Source of the DNA: Rhypophila decipiens
Taxonomy: Eukaryota > Ascomycota > Sordariomycetes > Sordariales > Naviculisporaceae
DNA: 64,000 nucleotides
Reading direction: 5' to 3'
NCBI GenBank assembly: GCA_033297075.1
Contig: MU858062.1
Span: 1-64,000 of the forward strand
A program made the translations under genes and the position numbers. Below are positions 11,446-22,885 of this stretch, in pieces. The notes below the pieces were generated by a model. The model was not told the origin of the DNA. It worked only from the letters and a program-made list of their open reading frames with translations, and did not search any database. Positions within the stretch are counted from its first letter, which is position 1; each line of letters starts with the position of its first letter.

Positions 11446-13200
11446 ATGACAACCTCGCTCCTTTTATCGAGACCCCCTCAGGGGACAAGTCTCATGAAAA
11501 GTCAAAGGCTTTATAATGCAGTCGGGGTTGGCCTTCGCAGTGGTCGGAGGCTCTCTTGCATCCCGTCTCATGCGAGCACACTAGCACCACCGACTCAACA
11601 ACACCGAACCAAACTATCCCACTCTCAACAGCTGCAGCCCACTCTCAAGGGAAGAAGGCCTCAGATCTCATCATCATCAACAAGATGGAGCATTCCCGTC
11701 ACCGTCTGCAGCAGAAATTTCACCACGACCAAACGATCAACATCCTCCACCACCAACGACAACAATAACAACAACAAAAATGGATCAGCCAAGGAGGGCT
11801 GGTGGAAGGGCTGGTGGACATCCTTCAAAGAATATGCTCTACCATTCATACCTGTTATCATTCTCGGTGAATTCATCTCTTACCGACTAACGAAGCCCGA
11901 CCCTGACGGAAATCCGCGTGATCGCCTGTTCGAATTATTCGTCGGACGACCTCTCAACTCGCAGAAATTTGTCCCGTTTACTATTGTGGAGAGGGAGCAA
12001 GTCTCTCCTACGAGTTTTGTTATCACCGTGAGGCCCAAGTATGCTAGGGATCCTCGGGTTAAACGGCGTTGGTTTCAATACAGGGAAGTGCACAGCAACA
12101 AGTGGATCTTGCATAAGGCGTGGGAGTATGGCCTTTGGAGTGTCGAGTTTAAGCAGCCATTCGCTCAGATTTCGCGGGAATACACGCCGCTTCCGTCGCC
12201 CTATGGGCAGGAGGAGGAGGATTTGGAGGCTGGGCGGTTGAGATTTCTGATTAGGAGGATGGAGGGGGGTGAGGTGTCTAGTTATTTGGCGGACTTGAAG
12301 GTTGGGGATGTGGTTGAGCTGAGGGGGCCGCATTATGGGTTTGATGTTAGGAGACGACTTGGACAACTTGAAGAAGATGCCGCCGTGGAGGGTGAGAATA
12401 AGAAGGTTGTCTTTTTGGCGGGCGGGACGGGGATTGCGCCTGCGCTGCAGGTTGTTAGGGCGCTTTTGGATAATAATAAAGTGGGCGATGTGAAAGGGGC
12501 AAAGCCTGATGTGAGGATTGTTTGGGCTAATCGGCATAGGGCTGATTGTGTGGGGTGTGAGGGTGTGAGCACGATATTGAACCCGGGGGTTTTCTCAACG
12601 AATTTGGGGCAAGGAAATGGCGAGAATGCTGTGCTTTCTTTCTTGGCTGAGGCGAGGGCACGACATGGGGATAAGCTCAGGTATGCTTGTACCGTTGACG
12701 AGGAGAGGGCTTTTATCGATGCGACAAGTATTGCTGGTGCCACTGGCATGTCGCGTGGGTTATTTTCCTCTACATGGGGAGGAGAAGAAGGCAAAGCACC
12801 CGCCCGCCAGGATCAAGAGCAACAAGATGGCAGCCTCACCTGCCGATATCACTCGGCCAAACTACTCAGAGTCACGGACGGAAGCGAGGATTCTCTCTTA
12901 TCGTCACCAAGGAAGAGCGACACCACGCGCAGTAGCAAGAATAACACCCTGGACCTGGACAAGAGCCGCCAGCAGAGCAGCAAAGAAGGGACAGCAGCAA
13001 CATGCCAATGTGACCCGTCCCACAAGGGCAAGAATCTCTTGATGGTCTCCGGACCTGACGGGTTCATCTCTACTTTTGTCGGTCCCAAGATCTGGGCCAA
13101 CGGCAAAGAACTGCAAGGTCCTGTTCGTGGGGTGGTGGGCAATGAGCTTGGGAAGAAACACGAGCGGTTCTGGAGGGATTGGCTTGTTTTGAAGATGTAA
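11446..13200 (+). CDS. CYC2: CYC2-like mitochondrial FAD/NAD(P)H oxidoreductase (cytochrome c import factor family)
   Basis: Single-exon gene, 584 aa. The first ~110 residues are Ser/Thr/Arg-rich with poly-Asn and fit a mitochondrial presequence. A hydrophobic segment, ALPFIPVIILGEFISY (about residues 127-142), should anchor the protein in the inner membrane. An FR-type FAD-binding domain follows (PFTIVEREQVSPTSFVITV to GDVVELRGPHYGF), then an NAD(P)H-binding fold with VVFLAGGTGIAPALQVV. A Ser/Lys/Asn-rich low-complexity insert lies near residues 445-520, before the closing LLMVSGPDGFISTFVG. Yeast Cyc2 is a flavoprotein acting in haem attachment to cytochrome c; a general NADH-cytochrome b5 reductase-like role is the alternative. 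GC-rich codon use shifts to G/T-rich codons mid-gene (about 12.1-12.7 kb). Confidence 0.85.
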   Translation: MTTSLLLSRPPQGTSLMKSQRLYNAVGVGLRSGRRLSCIPSHASTLAPPTQQHRTKLSHSQQLQPTLKGRRPQISSSSTRWSIPVTVCSRNFTTTKRSTSSTTNDNNNNNKNGSAKEGWWKGWWTSFKEYALPFIPVIILGEFISYRLTKPDPDGNPRDRLFELFVGRPLNSQKFVPFTIVEREQVSPTSFVITVRPKYARDPRVKRRWFQYREVHSNKWILHKAWEYGLWSVEFKQPFAQISREYTPLPSPYGQEEEDLEAGRLRFLIRRMEGGEVSSYLADLKVGDVVELRGPHYGFDVRRRLGQLEEDAAVEGENKKVVFLAGGTGIAPALQVVRALLDNNKVGDVKGAKPDVRIVWANRHRADCVGCEGVSTILNPGVFSTNLGQGNGENAVLSFLAEARARHGDKLRYACTVDEERAFIDATSIAGATGMSRGLFSSTWGGEEGKAPARQDQEQQDGSLTCRYHSAKLLRVTDGSEDSLLSSPRKSDTTRSSKNNTLDLDKSRQQSSKEGTAATCQCDPSHKGKNLLMVSGPDGFISTFVGPKIWANGKELQGPVRGVVGNELGKKHERFWRDWLVLKM

Positions 13201-15077
13201 AACATATATATGTACTTGTACTTGTATTTCTATTTGGCTCTCAGAATCAGAGTCTTAGATCACCATGTCTGTTTCACATAGAATAGAACTTGGATGATAT
13301 CTGTGTACTCCCACGGCCGACTTGATAACAAGACGTATTCGGGAACAAATATACGACGACCTATTAATGGTCTGTTTCTTCCTTTCTCCACATTCTATTT
13401 CATGGAGGACATCGTGGCGAACGTCCCATCACGGCTTTGAGCTTTGCTTGCACCTGCAGCTACCCCGCTTGACACAACGGACGGCATGGGGGCGAGCTGA
13501 TGGGATTCCGAGCCATCACCGAAAATGTACCGCACCTACTCCAAAGTCATGATGCCGCCAAGGGGAAGCTGCTACTACTCTCCCGATCGAGCGCAAGTGC
13601 TAGCTGGGGGAGAACCTAGAAGTCTGTGCTAATATTTGGGGAATAACCAATTTGGCGTCCCGGGTTTCGGTTGGAGTTAGACTAGAGAGTAGTACCGGAG
13701 CCATTTCCTCCTCCCCACTTATACCAGAATTGAGATATGAGGATCCGGAGATGCTCGGCGAGTTTAGAAAGGCAATTGAGATGTCCAGAGCTCGGTTCAC
13801 GACATACGATACCTAGGGGACAAGAGGAATGGAATTGGACATCCGGGAATATATCTATCTAACCTCTAAACGGGCCTGGCAGGAAGTACCGAGAAAAGCC
13901 AATCCCGTGTTGTTCGTCTGCTGGATCTTGGTCCAGACCCGGCCGTGTGAGGGGCAGAATCGGAGAGGGAGGGGTTCGTGTAAGTGTTACGCCAGAACCG
14001 CAAGAGGAGGAAGGAACTGCACGAATTGTAACGGCTCTTCTTCTCCCCGCCTCTTCTCTGCAAGCCAAACCGTCACCTAACCTAAACTTGATGTAACCAA
14101 CAGATACCCATGAAGGCCAGAGCTGTCCGTCAAGGTCCTAGACTCAATTGAACCTGTAGATACCTAAGGTAGGTTTACAGGCTAAAGAGTGCATGTCATT
14201 CACGGACAGCTTCCGCCATTGAACTTGGTTCCACCAAAGGAGCAGCAACTCGATGAGAAGCCAGACAGACCCTGACAATCGTGATGATTCCTCACAGGTC
14301 AATTCAGTCCCGATCTCAATTTCCGTTCATATCCGTGACAGTGTAACAGTGTCACGAGGAGCAGGCAAGCTGTGCAAGTTTCGTGAAACGGTGAAAGGAT
14401 GAGCTCCCCTTGACTTACAGAAATAGCGGGGTATCATATCCGGCCCTGGATGAATGGGAACCCGAATTCCCATTGATCATTTCCCTCCCCTCCTCCCGGG
14501 ATTCTCATTATACGCCGTACGGGATTTAGACATTGCAGCCGGCGATCATCAGACCGGCTAGGTTAGTAGCCAGGTGAGGGACTTGGCATGGATGATGCAT
14601 GGACCCTACCTAGAAAGGTACCTAGGTCGGGGATGAAGGGCCCGATGGGTGGATGGACGGACGACAAGCGGTTTTACGTAGGTGCCTACCATTACGCAGT
14701 ATAATGACTTGTGAGGAGGCGAAGATGATGACTTGGTGTTGGATGCGATGAGGATAAATAAGAGCCGGTGGCCTCGGTTCCTGTCCTGGGACGGTGCTCT
14801 CTTCCTCCTTTCATCTCATCAGATATTCCTTCGGCGGGCACCACAGGCAGAACAAAGAAAACAGTATCACACGGTAGTACGTACCACCCTCACACCTCAT
14901 ATCAGATCAATGCCTCCTCCCCTCCTGCAGGTCCAGCACCACTCACAACTGCAAGCATGCCATCTAACAGTGGTCGTATAACAGTCCGACCTCCCCCTCT
15001 TCTTCCGAATACAAGAATAGCTCTCGCGCTTCGTTTCGTCAACCACTTCTCAACAACAAACACAACCGACAGACAAA
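13201..15077. promoter_or_regulatory. Long upstream region of formate dehydrogenase
   Basis: The 1.9 kb hold no supported gene. Towards the right end there are several taccta/aggta motifs (14156-14175, 14606-14627, 14679-14692) and a TATA-like gataaataag at about 14752. Several ATGs precede the chosen start (for example in the 14910-14960 stretch), so the leader may carry short upstream reading frames. The size suggests a regulated promoter, but no binding site can be named with confidence. Confidence 0.4.
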
Positions 15078-16952
15078 ATGGTACTTCTCGCTCGCTCGCG
15101 GAGCATCCCCCTTGCCCCAGCTCTACTACTCCCCAGAGTTTCTCTGTCAGCCCGTTCTTCTCCATCCTGGCGAGCCCTTCACACGATCCAGTCAACAACA
15201 ACTCGTCCAGCTTCACTGCCAGGACGAAGAACAGCAGCAGCGGGAGGACTCGTCAACAATGGGCTCAACAGCTACAACAAGAACAAGAAAGCAGTTCGTT
15301 TGCTGACCACTTCTTCTTCCCGTGAAAAGGTCAAAGTCCTCTTGGTCCTGTACGACGGTGGGAAGCACGCTGAGGAGGTAAGCTACAATTTTCCGTTCCG
15401 TCCTCATCCTCTCTACTTGGTCAGCAAGATCACCGTCAATCAATGCGGGGTAATGTACAACCATTCATCCCTCATGAGCTGTTTTACCATATCCCCGTGT
15501 GATGTGCGCGGACGGGACGGTAGTTTTGTTAGCTTCCAGCCAGGATGTCAAAAAGGGGGGATGGTTCGGGATCGCCTCGGGGATGTGGGGCATGCAGCTT
15601 ATATGGGGTGTCCCAAGTTCCGCTGCCCTTCGGGAAGGAAACCCGTTTGTCTTGGCTTGCATTCGCCCTACCTACCGTTACCTAGCTGGGTTCTCCTTAT
15701 TCGGGAACAGAACAGGGGCCCGATATTTCAGATCCAGGAACATGATAGCTAATTAACATCTTCACCCCATCCAGGTTCCCGAGCTCCTCGGAACAACCGA
15801 GAACGAACTCGGCATCCGCAAGTGGCTCGAGGATCAAGGCCACACGCTGGTGACCACCTCGGACAAGGAAGGCGAGAACTCCAAGTTTGACCAGGAGCTT
15901 GTCGACGCCGAGGTTATCATTACCACTCCGTCAGTAGTCTCCCGTTTTCCACAAGTAAACAAACAAACCCCCTATCTGACTCTCCCTTTAGCTTCCACCC
16001 AGGCTACCTGACAGCCGATCGCCTCGCCAAAGCCAAGAACCTCAAGCTAGCAATCACGGCAGGCATAGGATCAGACCATGTCGACCTCAACGCCGCCAAC
16101 AAGACCAACGGCGGCATCACAGTCGCCGAAGTAACCGGCTCCAACGTCGTCTCAGTAGCAGAGCACGTCGTCATGACCATCCTCGTGCTCGTCCGCAACT
16201 TCGTCCCCGCGCACGAGATGATTGAGCAAGGAAGATGGGACGTCGCCGAGGCAGCAAAGAACGAATTCGACCTCGAAGGCAAAGTTGTCGGCACCGTCGC
16301 CGTCGGACGTATCGGCGAGCGCGTGCTCAAGCGTCTGACGGCGTTTGATTGCAAGGAGCTGCTGTACTATGACTACCAGCCTCTCTCGCCCGAGAAGGAG
16401 AAGGCGATTGGGTGTCGTCGGGTCGAGGATCTCGAGGAGATGTTGGCGCAGTGCGATGTTGTTACCATCAACTGCCCGCTTCATGAGAAGACCCGGGGTT
16501 TGTTTAACAAGGATCTTATTGCCAAGATGAAGCCTGGTTTGTTTTTTCCCTCCCCTTCCCCTTTCCTTCATTACAGAAAGCTAATTTGTGATTTTTTTTT
16601 AAAAGGCTCATGGCTAGTCAACACAGCCCGCGGGGCCATCGTCGTCAAGGAGGACGTCGCTGAGGCGCTCAAGTCGGGCCATCTGAGGGGATACGGCGGC
16701 GACGTGTGGTTCCCGCAGCCGGCGCCGAAGGAACATGTCCTGCGATATGCCAAGAACCCCTTTGGCGGTGGAAATGCCATGGTCCCGCACATGTCGGGGA
16801 CTTCGCTGGATGCCCAGAAGCGATATGCTGACGGAGTCAAGTCTATTCTTGACAGTTATCTCTCGGGTCGGTTCGACTATCGGCCTGAGGATTTGATTGT
16901 TCATGGAGGGGATTACGCTACCAAGGCTTATGGGCAGCGGGAGAAGAAGTGA
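15078..16952 (+). CDS. fdh: NAD-dependent formate dehydrogenase with mitochondrial presequence
   Basis: Oxidises formate to CO2 with NAD. Model: join(15078..15377,15775..15929,15992..16536,16606..16952), 448 aa. The joins give HAEE-VPELLGT, VIITTP-FHPGYL and [14 protein letters not shown], matching the D-2-hydroxyacid dehydrogenase fold of the family. Intron 1 is 397 nt, far longer than others here; introns 2 and 3 are 62 and 69 nt. The catalytic core starts at [12 protein letters not shown] (about residue 84), so about 80 Arg/Ser-rich residues form a probable mitochondrial targeting sequence. The Rossmann segment is [15 protein letters not shown] and the NAD-selecting acid is in LLYYDYQP. 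The catalytic His lies in [13 protein letters not shown], with an Arg in NTARGAI. Fungal formate dehydrogenases are about 365-380 aa without the extension. Confidence 0.95.
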
Positions 16953-17159
16953 TTCTTTGGATATGAAGATTTGACCTGGGTTTTTGGCCGTATAATTATA
17001 GTCTTTTACCATTCACCGGCAGGGTGTCTTTTGTGGGTTGATATTTCCACGGAATGAAAATTTGATTGAGCTATTTGTCTTTGAGATATGTCCGTCATAT
17101 GCCTTGAAGAAAGACTTCTTCTGAGAAGTGATTGCGAAACGACCCAGGGAGTAGAAAAA

Positions 17160-17174
17160 GAAAGAAGAAAAAAA
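17160..17174 (-). terminator. Pol III T-run terminator of the 5S rRNA gene
   Basis: On the minus strand the 5S gene is followed at once by eight or more T residues and further T-rich sequence, an RNA polymerase III terminator. Confidence 0.75.
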
Positions 17175-17293
17175 ACATACAACACTAGGGATTCCCCAGT
17201 GGTCACCCACCTGAGTACTAGTCTAGCAATTACTGGCTTATCTATGGGAGAGCGGACGGGATCCCGAGTTTTCCAGTATTTATGGTCGTATGT
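17175..17293 (-). rRNA. 5S rRNA (dispersed single gene)
   Basis: The minus strand reads ACATACGACCATAAATACTG and ends GTTGTATGT; these ends pair as helix I over nine positions with one G-U. The internal control region contains GATCCCGTCCGCTCTCCC, AAGCCAG and TAGTACTCAGGTGGGTGACC, all close to the eukaryotic 5S consensus. The length, 119 nt, fits fungal 5S. It lies alone between formate dehydrogenase and the P4-ATPase gene, not in an rDNA unit, as in Neurospora where 5S genes are scattered. The intact stem, promoter and terminator suggest a functional gene. Confidence 0.92.
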
Positions 17294-18158
17294 GATTGTT
17301 GGCTCTGGTTTGGACTGTGATAAAGGGGTAAGCAGAGTTCCAAGTCGAGGCGAACCAGAGGCCATGGCCCATGGTGTTTTTTCCTGGAGGACGTGAGTGG
17401 TCACAGTGGTTCGACGTCATCATGTAAGAGGGAAATTTTGCTTCTGGCATGGCTTAAAAGAATAGGTGTCTGTGAAAATCAACGAAGTGAGGGATTTGAG
17501 TTAAGAAGGCTTCTGCGATTATTTTAGTCGTCCGGAACTGTCGTGAGAGTGCATTTTAGCATTTGATAAAAGGTCGTTGAAATCCGGCTGCCAAGATATA
17601 AAACACCCCCTTGGGGACCCCTGTCGGCGATGACACCGGCCAGCCAAGTCAGCGGGGCCAGGTGTCATCAGCGAACCAAATCGCCTCCAGAACTCTCACT
17701 CAGGGTACGTAATCCAGCGGTACAGCGATACAGAGGACGTACCTTCAGCCAACCTCCAATCTGGCTAGAGAAATGTCCACGAGTCCCGTTTACATGTGAC
17801 CGAACATCTCGAATCTTCACCTTTCGATCACTTCAGCAGCCAACAGATACGCTTTCGGGTTCCCGGGCACGAAAGCCACACCTTAAATCACACCCTTTAT
17901 CATGCGATAAAATACGTCCTCTCCCATCAGCACGGAATGGCAAGGAGTGGGCATCGTCTTTTCAACAAGCTGTGGATTGCGTGGCCTTGATGATAATTGA
18001 CCTTGGACTGCACACCAACTTATCTAATCCAGGAAAGCACCGCCAACGACGAACGCTATCGTTTCTCCGTCCCTTCCCTTTGGAACCCTAAAACCCGCCT
18101 CGAGTCCACCCGTCCGACACAGCTCGCGTTACTGAGAAAGGATACACACCTCCGCGGA
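17294..18158. promoter_or_regulatory. Promoter and leader of the NEO1-type ATPase gene
   Basis: No separate gene is supported. A TATA-like gatataaaac lies at about 17594. A 153-codon open frame (17630-18091) starts at an ATG in this leader, but it has no family features and ends before the ATPase start, so at most it is an upstream ORF. Confidence 0.4.
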
Positions 18159-21100
18159 ATGCCTTCTCCAAGTCCTCATAGCAAGCCGCCAGACTCTCGT
18201 GTCCATGATTACGACTCCGACCCAGATAGCGATCCCGACGGCGGACTAGAACTTGTCGAGCTTGAGCGGGAAGATCCCTTTTCCCGCGACCACGAAACCG
18301 CCGCCGTCGAGCAAAGACCGCCGCAGAAAAGGGTCTGGGGAGTTCGCATGGGCGGACGCAGGAACACGCGCCATGGATACGGCGAGCTGGGAAGACGCCA
18401 GGGCGGTGGACATGATGACGATACATATGGGCGCTATTCCGAGGGCAGCGCACGAGAAGACGACGATGCGCCGTTATTAGATGGCCCCCGGAGAAGCCAT
18501 GAACAGCCACCAAAAGATGCAGCCAGCTGGTTGCGCCAGAGGCTTCCGAGCTTTGGACCCGGCGCCACGGCGACAAGCGAGAGCCATAATGTCGCCGAGA
18601 ACGAACAAGACGAAGACGATCCTTCTTCGTCGCGACAGGTTGCCGTTGGGTCTGCACAGTCTATACGATACCCCCCGAATATCATCTCCAACGCCAAATA
18701 CACAGCGTGGAGCTTCTTACCAGTGACATTGTACAACGAGTTTTCTTTCTTTTTCAACATGTATTTCCTCTTGGTTGCGCTCTCCCAGGCGATACCGGCA
18801 CTCCGCATCGGCTACCTCACGACCTATGTTGCCCCGCTGGCGTTCGTCTTGATGATCACATTAGGGAAAGAAGCATATGACGATATTGAGAGACGGCGGA
18901 GGGACAACGAGGCGAATGCGGAGGAATACACCGCTTTGCAGTTCGAAGACCCAAGCAGAAGCTATGCAACCGGCCGTTCGAGCAAGAAACTGAAATCCGC
19001 CCGTGGCCGGAAGGCGTCAAAACGCCTGGTGTCGGAGCGAGACAGGTTATCAGATATCCAGGAAGAGGAGGAGCAGACCGAGGCCGCAGGCAGGCCTTCC
19101 TCGTTTGTTTCCGAGATAAGCAAGAAGTCGAGGGACCTTAGGGTTGGCGACGTGCTCAAGCTTACGAAAGGGCAAAGGGTTCCTGCCGATGTTATTATCC
19201 TAAAATGTCTGTCTCTTGATGCCCCGGCACACCAGGATCCCGATGCGGAAACAGAGGCAAACTTGTTGGGCGATCTTGTCGACGATGAGTCGGACGCGCA
19301 GGATGCTGCCACTGGAGCAGAGGCTGATCAAGGAGGCTCAGGCGGAGAGACGTTTATTCGGACTGACCAGCTTGACGGTGAGACTGACTGGAAGCTGCGT
19401 CTCGCCTCTCCGTTATCACAAAACCTGCCAACTGAGGAGCTCGTGAGGCTCCAGATCACGGCTGGGAAACCTGACAGGAGAGTAAACGATTTCGTGGGCT
19501 CATTGGAAATGACGGGTTTGGGACATTCCGACGCCGACGCCGAGGCAAAAGCCGCACCTCTGTCGATCGACAATACCGCTTGGGCGAATACCGTCATTGC
19601 ATCCCATGCCATAACTCTTGCCGTCATCGTCTACACCGGACCACAGACACGGTCCGCATTGTCCACCTCGCCGTCGAGATCGAAGACGGGTCTCTTGGAA
19701 TACGAGATCAACTCGCTTACCAAGATTTTATGTTTTCTCACGCTGGCCATTTCCATTATCTTGGTCGCCCTGGAAGGATTCAAAAGTACCCAAGGCAACA
19801 TCTGGTACGTCAAGATCATGAGGTTCCTGGTGCTCTTCTCGACAATCGTACCCATCAGTCTCCGGGTGAATCTCGATCTCGGAAAGAGCGTCTACTCCTG
19901 GTTCATCCAAAGAGATCCGGGCATGCCGGGCGCTGTCGTCCGAACAAGCACCATCCCGGAGGACCTCGGACGGATTGAGTACCTCCTAAGCGACAAGACG
20001 GGAACCCTAACCCAGAACGAGATGGAGATGAAAAAGATCCATGTTGGAACTGTCTCGTATGCGAACGATGCCATGGACGAGGTCACGGCATATGTAAAGC
20101 AGGGCTTTCATATCACCGACCCTTCGTCCAATCCCGCACTTGTCACGCCTTCGTCTACCTTTGCAACATCTACTAACGTCGGCGCCACGCGCACCCGCCG
20201 AGAGATTGGGACACGAGTGCGCGATGTGGTTCTTGCGCTTGCGCTCTGTCACAATGTCACGCCTACGAACGAAGAAGAAAACGGGCAGACAATCAGGTCG
20301 TACCAGGCCAGCTCTCCAGACGAGATTGCTATCGTCAGATGGACTGAGTCTGTAGGATTACGACTGGCGCAGCGCGACCGAAAGACCATGACTCTAGAAT
20401 CACCAGAGACAGGGCGGGTTCTCGTCAAGGTGCGCATCACAGACATCTTCCCATTCACGTCAGAGGGCAAGCGAATGGGCATTATCGTCCAGTTCTTGGA
20501 CAAATTACATCCTTCCAGCGGAGAGGGAGAGATCTGGTTCTACCAAAAGGGTGCAGACACAGTCATGAGCTCCATCGTGGTAGCGAATGACTGGCTAGAC
20601 GAGGAAACAGCCAACATGGCGCGCGAAGGCCTGCGCACCCTGGTCGTTGGCAGGAAACGTCTCTCCTCCAAGGAGTACCAAGAATTTTCTACAAAATATA
20701 GAGAGTCATCTCTCGTCATGAGCGGTCGCGAGGCAGCCATGCAAGCCATCGTATCTCAGTACCTCGAGCGCGACCTGGAGTTGCTCGGCGTCACAGGAGT
20801 AGAAGATAAACTCCAACGAGACGTCAAGCCTTCGCTCGAATTGCTCCGAAACGCAGGAATCAAGATCTGGATGCTAACAGGCGACAAGGTCGAGACTGCG
20901 CGCTGTGTAGCTGTTTCTTCGAAACTCGTCGCCAGGGGGCAATACATCCACACCATCGCCAAACTCCGACGCAAAGACGCAGCGCAAGAAAACCTCGACA
21001 TCCTACGAAGTAAAACCGACTCCTGTCTCCTCATCGACGGCGAGAGTCTATCTCTCTTCCTGACTCACTTCCGCAAGGAATTCATCGGTGTGGCAGTCCT

Positions 21101-22077
21101 CTTGCCCACCGTCGTAGCATGTCGCTGCTCGCCCACCCAAAAGGCCGAAGTAGCAACCCTGATAAAAGAATACACCAAAAAGCGAGTCTGCTGCATCGGC
21201 GACGGGGGCAACGACGTCTCCATGATCCAAGCAGCGGACGTAGGCGTAGGAATAGTCGGCAAGGAAGGTCGGCAGGCCTCTCTAGCCGCGGACTTCTCAA
21301 TCGAGCAATTCCACCACCTGACAAAACTCCTGGTCTGGCACGGAAGAAACAGCTACAAGCGCAGCGCCAAACTAGCACAATTCGTCATCCACCGCGGACT
21401 GATCATCGCGGTCTGCCAAACAATGTACAGCATCGCCCTGGATTTCCAACCAGAGGGGTTATACAAGGACTGGCTCTTGGTCGGATACGCAACAGTCTAC
21501 ACAGCAATGCCCGTCCTCTCTTTAGTCCTGGACAAGGACGTCGACGAGGACCTGGCCAACTTGTATCCCGAACTCTACAAGGAGCTCACCGAGGGACGAT
21601 CTCTATCCTACAAGACATTCTTCATCTGGGTATTCGTCTCCATCTACCAAGGCTGCCTGATCCAGGGTCTTTCGCAGGTCCTTACCGAGGTAGACGGGAA
21701 ACGCATGGTCGCGGTGAGTTATACCGTCCTGGTGCTGAATGAGCTCCTGATGGTGGCGATTGAAATCACCACGTGGCATTGGGTCATGGTTGTGAGTATC
21801 GTGGGGACGTTTTTGCTGTATGTGGGGAGTATCCCCTTTTTGGGCGGGTATTTTGATTTGAAGTTTTTGATGAGTTTGTGAGTTAATCCCATCCCTGCCC
21901 CGAACACTGCTTTGCTGGTGATGTTGGGGTTTGTTCTTTTTGCTGACTTGAAAAATTAGGGGGTTCCTCTGGCGGGTAGCTGCTATTGGGGCTTTTTCGC
22001 TCATTCCGACTTATGCGGCCAAGGTCATTGGGCGGACTATGAAGCCCCCTTCTTATCGCAAGGTTCAGGGGATTTGA
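18159..22077 (+). CDS. NEO1: Phospholipid-translocating P4-ATPase, NEO1/ATP9 type
   Basis: Flips aminophospholipids across Golgi/endosome membranes. Model: join(18159..21877,21960..22077), 1278 aa; yeast Neo1 is 1151. ATG 18159 is the first methionine that fits; the frame upstream opens only with a TTG. The N-terminal ~150 residues are acidic and Asp/Pro-rich. Recognised in order: IRYPPNIISNAKYTAW, first membrane pair (NEFSFFFNMYFLLVALSQAI), actuator loop LDGETDWKLRLA, phosphorylation site DKTGTLT with Asp612, nucleotide-binding QASSPDEIAIVRW, hinge CIGDGGNDVSMIQ (about residue 1010) and a C-terminal membrane domain. The 82-nt last intron (gtgagt to ttag, ctgac branch) adds the final 39 residues, including GFLWRVAAIGAFSLIPTYA; retaining it ends the protein immediately. 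A long insert after the actuator loop is Arg/Lys- and Glu-rich. Confidence 0.95.
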
Positions 22078-22885
22078 GAATTTCAAAAGGAGTGATGATG
22101 GATTCAGGGGGCTGGCTGATTTTGCTTATTTTTTGCTATGGGATGATATCATTAGAGTTAGTTAGCTGGGTCATTGATTTGGTATATAGTCTTAGGCGTT
22201 GTTGCTCTTGGGGAGGTCGGCAGCATCATTCATTCCATTTGTTCTTGCTGTTTATATTACATACATGGATATGAACGTGGGAGGACAGGAAGTCAAGGGG
22301 GGAGTAATGAGTGCATGTTACCAAGTTTTAATTTTTAGTAGGTGGGCATGGAAGTTGGTCGGTAGATACCTAAGGGTCTGTGTAGATATGATATCTTATG
22401 GTATTCTCATTAGTGTCTGTCTATTTGGATTTATTCGAGATCTCGAGAGGAGAACTCGGGCGGCTAGGACTTGATGCTATGATAGAGTAAAACACCGCCG
22501 CCGTCGAGTCTAGTGTACATCTTGTAATGGGAAACCATTGCACCCGCTTCTTGAATCTATCCATCCCGCTCCAGAAAAAAATACAATGCAATGCATACAA
22601 AAGAACTTAATGCTGACACCGAGGGCCGTTGCTTGCCCTCTCCTGTTGCTCATGTCCACAGGTAAAGCATTGCCCCCATGAGCCCTTGTATATCCCAAGC
22701 ACCCAGGACGCCCCGTTGAACAAAAGATGTAAACAAGCCCACGCAAGCCAACCAGTATGCCCCTTTGAAACACCAAACAATCATGTAAACAAAACCTCAA
22801 GTCTTTACTCCCCAAGGTCCCTCACGCCTGACAGATCAAGTCTGGTCTATAGGTATCTATCTCTCTATGCCCCGGCTCTATTAGA
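22078..22885. other. Convergent intergenic region
   Basis: The 3' flanks of two convergent genes. No gene, RNA or repeat is recognised. Short open frames are composition artefacts. Confidence 0.4.

Noticed and set aside
17630..18091. 153-codon frame upstream of the P4-ATPase as a separate protein
   Set aside because: It lies in the probable leader and has no recognisable family; an upstream ORF at most.
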